This document shows, piece after piece, positions 18,402 to 27,293 of a DNA stretch of 64,000 nt. The DNA is from Methylomarinum sp. Ch1-1 (GTDB lineage: Bacteria > Pseudomonadota > Gammaproteobacteria > Methylococcales > Methylomonadaceae), in assembly GCF_030717995.2 (NCBI RefSeq), contig NZ_CP157743.1, positions 3,808,501 to 3,872,500 of the forward strand. The letters are read 5' to 3'. The stretch's first letter is position 1; the number at the start of each line of letters is the position of its first letter. A program made the translations under genes and the position numbers. The notes under the pieces were generated by a model. That model made no database searches and was not told the DNA's origin. It was given only the letters and a program-made list of their open reading frames with translations.

Positions 18402-18788
18402 GAACTCGGTAAAAAAGACATCGCGAAAGCCATCGCTGTTTTCATATTTATCCAAGGCGTTCACGATCCGTCTTTTCGTTTTCAACCGCAGCGCCTCGCG
18501 TTGCTCCATGGTTTGCAGCTGATCGGCGGGCAGACCGCTATATAACATAATCAATTCATGCCTCAACAAAGGCATGTGTTTTTTCACCTTTTCAATATAG
18601 CGCTCGCCTTCGATCAGCAATTGCACATTGATCATCAGATATTTTCTGCGCTCCGCCAGATTGACGGTGAACTTAGGCTTCATTTCCAGATACGCCATTT
18701 CCGACGCCTTTTCCTGCTCCGCGGCCTCCTCGGCATAAGCGAAGGAAGAGAACGTCAATAAACAAAACCACAAAACAAAAACTCGCAC
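18390..18788 (-). CDS. FliL-like protein with signal peptide
   Basis: With a GTG start at 18788 the product is 132 residues. An AGGAG ribosome binding site (18794-18798) with 5-base spacing supports this start. The longer open frame upstream runs through intergenic repeats and is not coding. Residues 1-21 form a hydrophobic signal ending in FAYA-EE. The rest (FTVNLAERRKYLMINVQL ... VKKHMPLLRHELIMLYSG ... TKRRIVNALDKY ... VFFTEFLVN) matches the periplasmic FliL domain that supports flagellar stators. No other flagellar gene is nearby, and the usual N-terminal membrane anchor looks like a cleavable signal. It may be a FliL paralogue outside the flagellum. Confidence 0.78.
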   Translation of the reverse strand: MRVFVLWFCLLTFSSFAYAEEAAEQEKASEMAYLEMKPKFTVNLAERRKYLMINVQLLIEGERYIEKVKKHMPLLRHELIMLYSGLPADQLQTMEQREALRLKTKRRIVNALDKYENSDGFRDVFFTEFLVN

Positions 18789-18834
18789 CGAGACTCCTCT
18801 TGAAATTAAAACAATACAGTCATCGCCTTTCGCG

Positions 18835-19425
18835 CCGAATCCACCCGACGGTTGCGATGCCAACGTGGCCAACGTAGGGTGGCTTCGCGAAGCAAGCCAC
18901 CAAACCCCGCCACCGGAGGCAAAATTGGCATTGTGCGTATCCAGGCGGATTGCCTGGCGGCGAATCCACCCTACGGTTGCGATGCCAATGTAGACGCGTA
19001 GGGCGGCTTCGCAACGTAGGGTGGCTTCGCGAAGCAAGCCACCAAACCCCGCCACCGGGGCAAAATTGGCATTGTGCACATCCAGGCGGATTGCCTGGCG
19101 GCGAATCCACCCTACGGCGGGCCAGCCGACGGTTGCGATGCCAACGTCACCAATGTAGGGTGGCTTCGCGAAGCAAGCCACCAAACCCCGCCACCGGAGG
19201 CAAAATTGGCATTATGCGCATCCAGGCGGATTGCCTAGCGGCGAATCCACCCTACGGTTGCGATGCCAACGTCACCAATGTAGGGTGGCTTCGCGAAGCA
19301 AGCCACCAAAACACGCGCCGGGGCAAAATTGGCATTGTGCGTATCCAGGTGGATTGCCTGGCGGCGAATCCACCCTACGGCGGCTCCAGAAACAAGGTGC
19401 GCTTCCTATCGTCAGCACACCCTAC
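18835..19425. repeat. Tandem array of four intergenic repeat units
   Basis: A unit of about 110-140 bp occurs four times (starting near 18875, 19015, 19156 and 19280). Each unit reads 'gtagggtggcttcgcgaagc', 'aagccaccaaac', 'caaaattggcattgtgc', then 'ggcggattgcctggcggcg' and 'aatccaccctacgg', usually followed by 'ttgcgatgccaacgt'. The array separates the FliL-like gene from tadZ. Two further units occur at 55928-56165. Units begin with GTAGGG and end with CCCTAC, like REP-type palindromes. Confidence 0.9.
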
Positions 19426-19434
19426 AAATCACTT

Positions 19435-20622
19435 TCAGAAAAAGCTGACTAGCCGCTTAAAGAAACTATGCTCTTTGTACTTTTCCTTGATATCGACATC
19501 CAGGTGGCTGGCCAATTTAATCATCGCTCTGGTAATCGGCGCCTTAGGGGAATAATCGAATAGAGGCACGCCCAAGTTGCAAGCATTCGCCACCCGGTCA
19601 TAATCATTCGGAATCAAATATACCCTGGAACAATTCAACGTGGATTTAATATCTTTAATTTGTAAATTAGCTTTTGGATTAAAGCGATTAACGACGATGA
19701 TGATATTTTTGTCGCTGACATTCAATTCCAGCTTCAAGATCTGCACCAAACGTTTCGCGTCACGCAAATGCGCCAAACTTTGTTGAATCACAATGGCAAT
19801 CTGATCCGACTTATCCAAGACCGAAGCCGTTAACAAATCGATATGGCGAGGCAGATCGATAAAGACCCTGTTATAACGCTCGGCGCAAAGCGATAACATT
19901 TTATCCAAGTTTTCAACCGGAATATCGCCCGGTAAGACGATTTGCTGCTGTAACGTCGACAGCAGACGCAAACCGCTTTGGGTCCGCGTCATATAACCAT
20001 CGATGGCGTCGAAATCGAGATCGTTGATTTCGGTCAAGGCTTCGACGACAGTATGCTGGGGATGCAAATCCAGGTTTAACGATTGGGTGCCAAACTGAAA
20101 ATCCATATCCATTAAAACAACCGATTCATCGGAGGCTATCGACGCGATATGCGCCAAATTACAGGCGATCACACTGGCGCCCGAGCCGCCCTTGGCATTG
20201 ATCAAGGTCGTCAACGTTCCCTTCTTGGCTCCGGTTCGTTGGCAATCATGAATAATCTGCTCCAATGCCTTATGCAATTCATCTGAATCGACCGGGTCGG
20301 TGAAAAAATCACGCGCGCCCGCCTGCATCGCCAACCGCATCTGATGATTGTCGTTTTTTGCCGAAATAATCAACAGCATGGGACGCGTTATGCTGGGTAA
20401 CGCAGTCAGTTCATAGAGCACCGGAAGCGTGGCTTCATCGAGCAGCAAGATCAAAATCTTCGGCAGTTCCCTGTCATTCACATAACTGGTTGATTTATTG
20501 CCATCCACACAATGCTGCTCAATGTCCTGATGGATAAAATTAGAAACCATTGAGTGGTATTGTGTAATCTTAGCCTGATTACTTCCCAGTATTTGTATTG
20601 ATATGGGATTCGTATGCATCAT
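19435..20622 (-). CDS. tadZ: Tad pilus assembly protein TadZ/CpaE
   Basis: This 395-residue protein is the MinD/ParA-like localisation factor of Tad pili. Residues about 1-130 form an atypical receiver-like domain (ILILLLDEA ... ISAKNDNHQMRLAMQAGARDFF). From about residue 142 there is a deviant Walker A (NAKGGSGASVIA), and then the VVLMDMDFQFGTQSLNLDL motif near 186, typical of CpaE/TadZ ATPases. It is the last gene of the minus-strand Tad gene run. About 250 bp separate it from the TadE-like gene upstream, so it may have its own promoter. A small hairpin of the 'gttgggttacg' type sits in that gap. Confidence 0.9.
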   Translation of the reverse strand: MMHTNPISIQILGSNQAKITQYHSMVSNFIHQDIEQHCVDGNKSTSYVNDRELPKILILLLDEATLPVLYELTALPSITRPMLLIISAKNDNHQMRLAMQAGARDFFTDPVDSDELHKALEQIIHDCQRTGAKKGTLTTLINAKGGSGASVIACNLAHIASIASDESVVLMDMDFQFGTQSLNLDLHPQHTVVEALTEINDLDFDAIDGYMTRTQSGLRLLSTLQQQIVLPGDIPVENLDKMLSLCAERYNRVFIDLPRHIDLLTASVLDKSDQIAIVIQQSLAHLRDAKRLVQILKLELNVSDKNIIIVVNRFNPKANLQIKDIKSTLNCSRVYLIPNDYDRVANACNLGVPLFDYSPKAPITRAMIKLASHLDVDIKEKYKEHSFFKRLVSFF

Positions 20623-20874
20623 TTAATAAATGTTCATTGACAATAAAAATCATTAAGAGATTTGAAATCTCGCTTAAGCGAGCGCTAAGACTGTTGGGTT
20701 ACGCTACGCTGACCCAACCTACGTCAAACACTCGTTATTAAAGCTAGTATAGCTGACAAATGAAAACTCTAAACCCGTTCAAAATTAACTAAAAAATTCT
20801 AATTTTCAGAAGGAATGCCTTGTTTTCTGGAAGATCGGAAACAACAAATATTGCTTAGCGATTGCGGTTATTTA

Positions 20875-21399
20875 TTAACTGACGCACACCCCGTAGCAGC
20901 ATCGTTGCGTCACCGGATTCTCCGGAGAAACCCGGCCCAGGCTTTCGCTGGGCAGTTTCGTCACAACCGGAGGCACCGAAAATGTGTTGCCAATTAACGG
21001 TATTATTAACGTATGAGTAAATGTAGGAAGGATCTCCACTTGTACAAAATCAATTTTATCATAATCTTCCGAGATTATATTTCCGATCGGCGCAGCGACT
21101 TCCGTCATATCATCCTCATAGTACTTCACATCGACATCTGCCGTTGTCAAACCTAGCAAAGGATTGCCGCCGCCGGCGGGGTCATCGAAAATCGTGACCC
21201 GCTGGGCTTGAAGTATCCCCCCGGCGGACACCGGACAGACGGCGGCGACCCGGGCGCCCCGCCGTGTCGCTTCGACCAGAGTATTATAAACAAACATCAC
21301 CCGGGCGAACTCGATGATGCCAAAGATGAGGGTGAAAAACACCAGCGCGATCAACGCGAATTCGACCATCGATGCACCCCGTTGCAGTTTCCTCATCAT
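20875..21399 (-). CDS. TadE/TadF-like minor pseudopilin
   Basis: This 174-residue protein begins with a basic segment and the pseudopilin signature RGASMVEFALIALVFFTLIFG, with the conserved glutamate five residues after the cleavage glycine. That places it in the TadE family of Flp-pilus minor pseudopilins. The remainder is a small periplasmic domain ending in an unusual cysteine-containing tail (RCCYGVCVS). The start overlaps the upstream TadE gene by 4 bp. Confidence 0.87.
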   Translation of the reverse strand: MMRKLQRGASMVEFALIALVFFTLIFGIIEFARVMFVYNTLVEATRRGARVAAVCPVSAGGILQAQRVTIFDDPAGGGNPLLGLTTADVDVKYYEDDMTEVAAPIGNIISEDYDKIDFVQVEILPTFTHTLIIPLIGNTFSVPPVVTKLPSESLGRVSPENPVTQRCCYGVCVS

Positions 21400-21893
21400 T
21401 CAACCCTCATCGCAGTTGATGCCGTTAACGTCATAGTCGCCGGCACCGTCCCATTGGTCAAGTTGCTCAGCAGACCGCCCAGAATCAATTGATGATCATA
21501 ACTGGCGGTCACGAAGATATGATCGGTATAGGTCGCATCGGTTGTTATCGAAGGTACAGGCGTGTAATTGGCGACATTAGGCAATAATGAATCGGTCGAG
21601 GCATCTGTCGAGCCGTAGATGATCAGGTTGGTCGTCGCATCGACGTTATCCTGATTGCTACCTGTCACATCGATTGCGTCGTCTATAACGCCGTTTCTAG
21701 CCTGTTTCGGATCGGCAAAATAGCGCGCACCGTCCTGCACCGACTTGTTTAAGATATCGAGATGATAAAAGGCGAAGCCAAATTCCACCACACCTATCAC
21801 CAACAGCATAAGCAACGGCAATATGATAGCGAACTCTATTAAGGCCGCGCCTTTTTGGTTGTGAAGCTTATCTAACACAACCATCGACATCAC
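21396..21893 (-). CDS. tadE: TadE family minor pseudopilin
   Basis: This 165-residue protein has the class-III-like leader KGAALIEFAIILPLLMLLVIG, with glutamate at the +5 position, followed by a hydrophobic helix and a periplasmic domain (DGARYFADP near residue 60). Tad pseudopilins of this type are processed by the TadV peptidase and are needed for pilus biogenesis. It is translationally coupled at both ends, with 4-bp overlaps to both neighbours. Confidence 0.88.
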   Translation of the reverse strand: MMSMVVLDKLHNQKGAALIEFAIILPLLMLLVIGVVEFGFAFYHLDILNKSVQDGARYFADPKQARNGVIDDAIDVTGSNQDNVDATTNLIIYGSTDASTDSLLPNVANYTPVPSITTDATYTDHIFVTASYDHQLILGGLLSNLTNGTVPATMTLTASTAMRVE

Positions 21894-23311
21894 GAATGCC
21901 CACCCATAGGGTCTTTATACAAGATCACTTTATAAAAACCGAAATCGTCGACCGATGTTAGATCTCCGGTCGCCCTGCAAACTTCATCGCCGACAAACTG
22001 ACCTAAGATAAACACCTCGCTGCCATTTTTTTCCGGCAACGCGGAAAGATAAAAACAACCGTAGCCTTTCACCGGTAAATCGGCGGTGCCGCCCGTTCCA
22101 AATTCAGTGCAATCGACAAATGGCACGCCTAAAATCCGCTTACCATATTCAGCATCGGGCGATATATCACTGTCTACCGTGCCCTGCCCCTTCAAACTCT
22201 CGTATTTAGCGTACGGATCAACCAAGCCAGTACCGGACAAGGAAATACCCGCAGTAGGTACGACATAGGAGGCGCCAAATTCAGCCTCAAGATCGCTATA
22301 GTCGAGATAAGTATCTTCGGTCGTGGGAGAGGTCGTCGTGCCGAGGCCTGTCAGTTTATCGGATGTATATCCCAAATCAGGGCTATCCTCATTAAAAAGA
22401 CTTCCCAGGCCTTCTCGGAGTGGCCCCCAATCAACACCCGTTTTAGAGGGAATCGTGCCTGGACTAGGCACTTCACAAAGCTTCTTACATTCAGGGGCGC
22501 CCGCCAGACATTTTTTGACGGTATTGGCGCCATTATCCAAACCTGCATCCGGAAAAGCCGAACCAAAATTAGCTAATCCGATATTGCCCGCCCCGTACTG
22601 TGAATTGTGAGTCGCCGCACAACGACTAGGCGCACCTCCTGTCCCCGAACTTATTTCCGCAGACATGCAATAGAGATTATCCATCGTATAACCATAACAC
22701 TCACCATCGGAACAGTCCGTGTCCGGCGCCGAAGGATTGTCGGTGCACATCATGATTGGAGTCAGATCGCAAGGCGCGATCGGCGCCGTCCCGGCGACGG
22801 CGGTGGCGGCGACGGTCATTTGACTGAAATCGCCGGGTATCATGATACTCAACACACTCATGAACCAGGTGCCGATCGACATCGGACTGACGACCACCCG
22901 GGCGAATATCGCATCATCAACAGCACCTGCAGCCCCCCAATCAGCCGCATTAGCACTTATCGGCGTTTTTTTCGAAAAGGTGAAAGCCAACTCGGCACCG
23001 CTGATTCCCGATGCAACCTCGCCATTGCCGTCACTACCGGTAAAGGCGGGAAAGGTATTGTTCCTAGCAAAGTTTTCCGCGAACGTTTCGACATCCGGTA
23101 TCGTGCTGCTGCTTTCCTGTTTGGCCAGCGAGATTGCCGCACTCAGAGCCAACGCATCGGCCAGGTTTTGCAAGCGGGTTTTATTGACATAGGCATGACT
23201 GATATCGATGGCCAGGCCGGCCATCGCCACCAAAAGCACAAGGGCGAGCGCGGTAAAAACCAGCACCGCGCCCTTTTCCTTCTTAGGAATTTTATTAATC
23301 CTCGCGTTCAT
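21890..23311 (-). CDS. tadG: TadG-like Flp pilus assembly protein
   Basis: I place the start at the ATG at 23311, which follows an AAAGGTGG ribosome binding site. A GTG nine bases upstream is also in frame. The product is about 473 residues. The N-terminus is KEKGAVLVFTALALVLLVAMAGLAIDISHAYV, a TadE/TadG-type membrane segment and Tad-domain start, followed by NLADALALSAAISLA. A long cysteine-rich periplasmic region follows (many C pairs between about 170 and 290), and the C-terminal region ends near EVFILGQFVGDEVC. It lies in the middle of the tad run and overlaps the following tadE gene by 4 bp. Confidence 0.85.
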   Translation of the reverse strand: MNARINKIPKKEKGAVLVFTALALVLLVAMAGLAIDISHAYVNKTRLQNLADALALSAAISLAKQESSSTIPDVETFAENFARNNTFPAFTGSDGNGEVASGISGAELAFTFSKKTPISANAADWGAAGAVDDAIFARVVVSPMSIGTWFMSVLSIMIPGDFSQMTVAATAVAGTAPIAPCDLTPIMMCTDNPSAPDTDCSDGECYGYTMDNLYCMSAEISSGTGGAPSRCAATHNSQYGAGNIGLANFGSAFPDAGLDNGANTVKKCLAGAPECKKLCEVPSPGTIPSKTGVDWGPLREGLGSLFNEDSPDLGYTSDKLTGLGTTTSPTTEDTYLDYSDLEAEFGASYVVPTAGISLSGTGLVDPYAKYESLKGQGTVDSDISPDAEYGKRILGVPFVDCTEFGTGGTADLPVKGYGCFYLSALPEKNGSEVFILGQFVGDEVCRATGDLTSVDDFGFYKVILYKDPMGGHS

Positions 23312-23362
23312 AGCAGCCACCTTTCGAGAAAGCTCGTGTTTTTGGATTAAACGATAAGCGCA

Positions 23363-23659
23363 TTAATTTCCGCTCGATGAGCCGCCCACATCGATGATCA
23401 CCGGCTGAGAAATAACCTGTTGGCCATAAGCATCCCGATAGCCTTGCATCGTATTGGTGCCCGACTCGCCGTCCATCTTGCGCGGCGAATCCGGAAGCGG
23501 ATGTTCGGCCGCATCCGGATTTGCGATCTGGGCCCGTGTCAATTGCCTGACCGATTGACCAAAATTGCGGTCCATCTCAACGGGCCGGTGATTGGCATCG
23601 CCGCAGGCCGCCAAAATGATGCTGACTGTGCCGACTAACACTAGTGATTGACTGTTCAT
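23363..23659 (-). CDS. Small Tad-locus lipoprotein
   Basis: This 98-residue protein has a lipoprotein signal with lipobox LAAC (cysteine near residue 19). The mature part contains NFGQSVRQLTRAQIANPDA and a C-terminal YRDAYGQQVI. Short lipoproteins with an 'FG-x-SVR ... AQI-x-NP' stretch are common next to Tad secretins, where they may act as pilotins or RcpB/CpaD-like partners. That role is inferred. Its ATG overlaps the secretin stop by one base (TAATG). Confidence 0.72.
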   Translation of the reverse strand: MNSQSLVLVGTVSIILAACGDANHRPVEMDRNFGQSVRQLTRAQIANPDAAEHPLPDSPRKMDGESGTNTMQGYRDAYGQQVISQPVIIDVGGSSSGN

Positions 23660-25167
23660 TACATGCCCTCCGCATTGATTTGGTGACCGAACTGCCCTAC
23701 CGTTCCGCCGGATGATGGATTATAGGTCGGCGCCGAACGCGTTTTTTCAGTTGCCCGGCCTTCCATTCGTCCCAGCAAATAGAAATCGATATCGTCGGGC
23801 TGTACATAATTATCGGTCGGCAGGCGGATTTGGTGACGCGGAATTGGCCTCGCCAGATGAGGCGTCACCAGTATCACCAATTCTTTTTTCTCATTGAACG
23901 ACTGTCGATTGCGAAACAGCGAACCCAGCAACGGCAGATCGGCCAAGCCCGGGGTATGCTGCTGAGTATGATCGTTTTGCTCGCTGATCAAACCGGCAAT
24001 CGACATGGTCTGCCCATCGGCCAGCTCCAACGTCGTATCGGCTTCGCGAGTCGACAAACTCGGCGTTACGCTTTCGACTTCGGTCACGATGGCGGCATCA
24101 TTGGTCAATGAACTGACCGAAACATGCGTTTTCAAGCTGATCCGATTGGCATCCAACACAATAGGAGTAAATTCCAGTCCGACACCGAATTTTTTGAAGT
24201 CCACCTCACAATTGCCTAGACTACAATCGGCCGCATACGGAAACTCCCCGCCGGACAGGAATGCCGCTTTTCGGCCACTTATCGTCGTTAGATTGGGTTC
24301 GGCCAATATCGTGGCGATATCCGAGTCACGGCTGAAAAGCAAATCCCAACTGAACATTGCCTCCCCGGCGACATAGGAACCGGTGAAAAGCCCCGCCCCG
24401 ACGGAAAGCACATCCCAAAAAAACGTGCCGTCATTACCACCGGTCTTACTGGCGCTAGTGTTGATCGCCAATTCCCGTGCGATAGTGCGCTGCACTTCGG
24501 CGATCTTGACTTCCAGCATCACCTGCTGTTCGCCGCCGACATGCATCATGTTGACCACGAATTGTCTGGCCTGGTTGCTGCCGCCACCACCGCCGCCACC
24601 GCCGCCACCGCCGCCACCGCCGCCACCGCCGCCGGAAGAATTGGTGCAGCCGCCGCGGGTTCCACCGCCACCGCCACCGCCTTGTAACGAGGGCATCGCA
24701 TAGCCTTGGGCAATCTTCATCGCGAAATCCATATTGACCAGGTTGGAGACTTCGCCACTCAGCACGATACATTTTTGCGCGCTACGAACCTCGATGCGTT
24801 CATTCGGCATCAATTCGTAGAGTTTCTGCTTCAAGCCTTCTAGATCATGCGTCACCTCGATATCGAATACTTTGGTCACATTTTGATTAGCGTCCAGAAT
24901 CATCAAATTGGTGGTGCCCATTTGCTCGCCATAAACCAACAGCTTTCGTCCACCTCTGATCAGCTCCATTCTCAATTTGGCGATTTCCGGCTTGCTGGAG
25001 GTGACGCCTCTATCGCTACTGTCCAAGGGGATGATTCTGGATTTATTGATCGGAACCTGATAGCTAATCGGCTCGATGGAATGGTCATAAGCCGACGCCT
25101 GCCCTTGCCATAGAAAAGCCGACATCATCACGAGGAAATTAATGGGCTTCTTGAATTCGATGTTCAT
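23659..25167 (-). CDS. cpaC: Tad pilus secretin RcpA/CpaC
   Basis: This 502-residue outer-membrane secretin forms the Flp pilus exit pore. It has a signal peptide (1-26, ending in ASA), the pilus secretin N-domain (about 30-160) and the secretin domain (about 215-455) with VMLEVKIAEV, EPNLTTISGRKAAFLSGGEFPY and the C-terminal VILVTPHLARPIP. Between the two domains, near residues 165-205, lies a glycine-rich insert with one run of about 7 glycines and another of about 18. The longer run is encoded by tandem 9-bp repeats (24580-24634). Such a run is not a normal part of the family. It follows cpaB with a gap of about 70 bp. Confidence 0.92.
   Translation of the reverse strand: MNIEFKKPINFLVMMSAFLWQGQASAYDHSIEPISYQVPINKSRIIPLDSSDRGVTSSKPEIAKLRMELIRGGRKLLVYGEQMGTTNLMILDANQNVTKVFDIEVTHDLEGLKQKLYELMPNERIEVRSAQKCIVLSGEVSNLVNMDFAMKIAQGYAMPSLQGGGGGGGTRGGCTNSSGGGGGGGGGGGGGGGGGGSNQARQFVVNMMHVGGEQQVMLEVKIAEVQRTIARELAINTSASKTGGNDGTFFWDVLSVGAGLFTGSYVAGEAMFSWDLLFSRDSDIATILAEPNLTTISGRKAAFLSGGEFPYAADCSLGNCEVDFKKFGVGLEFTPIVLDANRISLKTHVSVSSLTNDAAIVTEVESVTPSLSTREADTTLELADGQTMSIAGLISEQNDHTQQHTPGLADLPLLGSLFRNRQSFNEKKELVILVTPHLARPIPRHQIRLPTDNYVQPDDIDFYLLGRMEGRATEKTRSAPTYNPSSGGTVGQFGHQINAEGM
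24580..24634 (-). repeat. Tandem 9-bp microsatellite coding for polyglycine in the secretin
   Basis: On the plus strand the unit gccgccacc repeats about five times within a pure gcc/acc stretch, coding for glycine codons ggc/ggt on the minus strand. A shorter related tract is at about 24661-24681. Because the unit is a multiple of three, copy-number change would alter linker length without breaking the frame. Confidence 0.9.
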
Positions 25168-25236
25168 AGTAAACGATCCCTTACTTGAATTTGGATAATT
25201 AATTTAGCCATCTGCTCTAGCAAAATGCGCATGTCA

Positions 25237-25986
25237 TCAAGGCCAACGAATGACCTTAAATTTTGCCGGCGCCGAATAACGGACCACCTTACGTTTAACA
25301 GCTGGAGCGGGCGTGTCTTCTTTGATGGCCAAGTTAACTTCAGTATCATCCATCGGATTTCTGAGGGTAAACTGCAACGTGCCTGTTTTCATCGCTTGCA
25401 CCAAGGTTTCCGCTTGTTGCGGAGTCACTTCCAGGGTGAGCGCTCTGACCACGGCCGGCTTGTCTTGATCCCGCGACGCCGTTTGGTCGATGGCCAATAC
25501 CTTGATATTTCTAAGCAGCGTGTACGTGCTTCCCCCTCTACGCGTGGCGATTATATCGGCCCGGTTGCCGGGCAAAATAAAACCCGCCACCCCGACGACA
25601 TCATTGACTCGCACACTCATCGCGCGCTTGCCTTGCTCGATGATGGCGGATAGGGTGCTGCCGCCGACATGATCGGTCACCTGGGGTTGCAATAAAAGTT
25701 CATTGGCGTAAAAGTCGCGCTGGGTGACTTTGCCTATCACCGGCTCCAACTCGGTAAAGACGCCCTCGGGTACATTATCCTTAGGCCATTCCGTCAATTT
25801 GATATGAGTCGCCTCGATGCGCGTCGCAAACGGAATTCTGGCTGCGGCCACCACCACCGAGGTCGTGTCGGGCTGAGCGACTTCAACATTACCGGTCTGC
25901 GAATCGACCCAACGTTTTGCCAACCAAGCCGCCCCGCCCGCCATGACGACGGCGATAATCAGCATTACTGCAAATCGACTGTTCAT
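25237..25986 (-). CDS. cpaB: Flp pilus assembly protein CpaB/RcpC
   Basis: This 249-residue protein has one N-terminal transmembrane helix (about 5-24) and then the SAF-type domain: VVVAAARIPFATRIEATHIKLTEWP at about 45-70, followed by the RcpC/CpaB core with ISVRVNDVVGVAGFILPGNRADI near 115-140. CpaB/RcpC proteins connect the secretin with the inner-membrane machinery. The basic C-terminal tail (VKRKVVRYSAPAKFKVIRW) is slightly long. It overlaps the upstream ATPase gene by 4 bp. Confidence 0.9.
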   Translation of the reverse strand: MNSRFAVMLIIAVVMAGGAAWLAKRWVDSQTGNVEVAQPDTTSVVVAAARIPFATRIEATHIKLTEWPKDNVPEGVFTELEPVIGKVTQRDFYANELLLQPQVTDHVGGSTLSAIIEQGKRAMSVRVNDVVGVAGFILPGNRADIIATRRGGSTYTLLRNIKVLAIDQTASRDQDKPAVVRALTLEVTPQQAETLVQAMKTGTLQFTLRNPMDDTEVNLAIKEDTPAPAVKRKVVRYSAPAKFKVIRWP

Positions 25987-27272
25987 ATATCCACCCTTGC
26001 ATTTTCCAAATTAATAAAATATGTGTCCCAAGCTATATCCAGTCGTTCGGCGGTGGCCATATTTTCATCGCCGACATATTGACACTGATCCTTGACGATT
26101 CCCAATAAATCCCGGGGATGGCAAGGCAACATGGGCTTATTATCTTGCCTATAGCGGGCAAATAATCTTGCCAAAAGATCATCGGAACATGCCACGTTGA
26201 GTTCTTGCATATACTGATGCCAAATCTCTCTATATTCTGACTCGCTGACTGGCGAAAATTTTATTTTATAGCCTAAACGACGCAAAAAAGCCTCATCGGC
26301 CAGATCGACAGGATTAATATTGGACGAAAAAATCAAAATGACGTCGAAAGGAAATTGAACCCGTTTGCCGGTATCGAGGCTTAAATAATCATGCTTTTCT
26401 TCTAAGGGCACGATCCAGCGATTGAACAATTCGAGCGGAGAAACCCGTTGTCGGCCGAGATCATCGATGATGTACATGCCATTGTTCGCTTTCAGCTGCA
26501 ATGGCGCCGTGGAAAGGCGGGTATTTCGGTTGTGATCGATTTCCAACATATCCAACGTCAACTCACCGCCGCTGATCGCCACCGGCCTTTCACATTCGAC
26601 ATAGCGTGGATCATGTCCCTCATGCAGCAGCGCGCTGGTGCTAGTGCTTTCTTTTTTAATCGGGAAATGCACCACCGGATCGAACATCTGTATCACGCTC
26701 TCACCAATGGTGATCGCATAGGGAATCAATATGGATTCGCCCAGTAACTTGGTCAATTGTTTACAAATATAGGTTTTACCGGTGCCGGCATGACCATAAA
26801 TCATGATCGCGCGCCCCGAGTGCATCGCGGAACCCAACTGATCCAGCAGTCTGGGGTTGATGGTAACCTCTTTAAATTGGGCTTGAACCTGATCATGCGT
26901 GATCTTACAGTTCTGCACCGATTGCGACGCGACGACGCGATTATATTGTTCGAGAGGAACAGGAGCCGGCCCCACATAACCGCTTTTATTACTGGCCGAT
27001 AAGGCTTCCACTTTGCCCTTGTCGGTCAAATTATAGCGCTCGCTATTGCCTTTGACCGGCGCCAACACCTCCACTTTATGCTCTTTTCTTAAGAAATCCA
27101 GCGCTTGTTCCAGCAACGTGCCGGACAGTTTTATGCTTTCCGTTAATTGATGGAGGTCCATAACGCCATTGAAATACAGGTGCTTGCACAGCAAATCCCT
27201 GACGAATTCCTCGGACAAACCGGTTTCCGCCGGATTGCGAGGTCGAGGCGCTATAGAGTTGTAAATGGGCAT
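25983..27272 (-). CDS. AAA ATPase with N-terminal winged-helix-like domain, Tad-associated
   Basis: With the ATG at 27272 the product is 429 residues; a TTG at 27293 is also in frame. Residues about 12-95 look like a winged-helix domain (LSEEFVRDLLCKHLYFNG ... ESIKLSGTLLEQALDFL ... YNLTDKGK). The AAA module follows, with Walker A YGHAGTGKTYI near 165, Walker B MYIIDDLGRQ near 260, and an arginine-rich sensor region FLRRLGYKIKF near 325. It is not the pilus motor TadA. It lies between flp and cpaB and overlaps cpaB by 4 bp, so it is very likely cotranscribed with the pilus genes. Its role in the pilus is unknown. Confidence 0.72.
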   Translation of the reverse strand: MPIYNSIAPRPRNPAETGLSEEFVRDLLCKHLYFNGVMDLHQLTESIKLSGTLLEQALDFLRKEHKVEVLAPVKGNSERYNLTDKGKVEALSASNKSGYVGPAPVPLEQYNRVVASQSVQNCKITHDQVQAQFKEVTINPRLLDQLGSAMHSGRAIMIYGHAGTGKTYICKQLTKLLGESILIPYAITIGESVIQMFDPVVHFPIKKESTSTSALLHEGHDPRYVECERPVAISGGELTLDMLEIDHNRNTRLSTAPLQLKANNGMYIIDDLGRQRVSPLELFNRWIVPLEEKHDYLSLDTGKRVQFPFDVILIFSSNINPVDLADEAFLRRLGYKIKFSPVSESEYREIWHQYMQELNVACSDDLLARLFARYRQDNKPMLPCHPRDLLGIVKDQCQYVGDENMATAERLDIAWDTYFINLENARVDI

Positions 27273-27293
27273 AGGCGATTCCGTTTGACTCAA

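Noticed and set aside
18789-19184. Upstream extension of the FliL-like frame
   Set aside because: The extra 132 codons lie in the tandem repeat array; the GTG at 18788 with AGGAG and signal peptide is a better start.
18835-19425. CRISPR array, because of regularly repeated units
   Set aside because: The units are over 100 bp, and the sequence between shared blocks is itself repeated, so there are no unique spacers. No cas gene is present.
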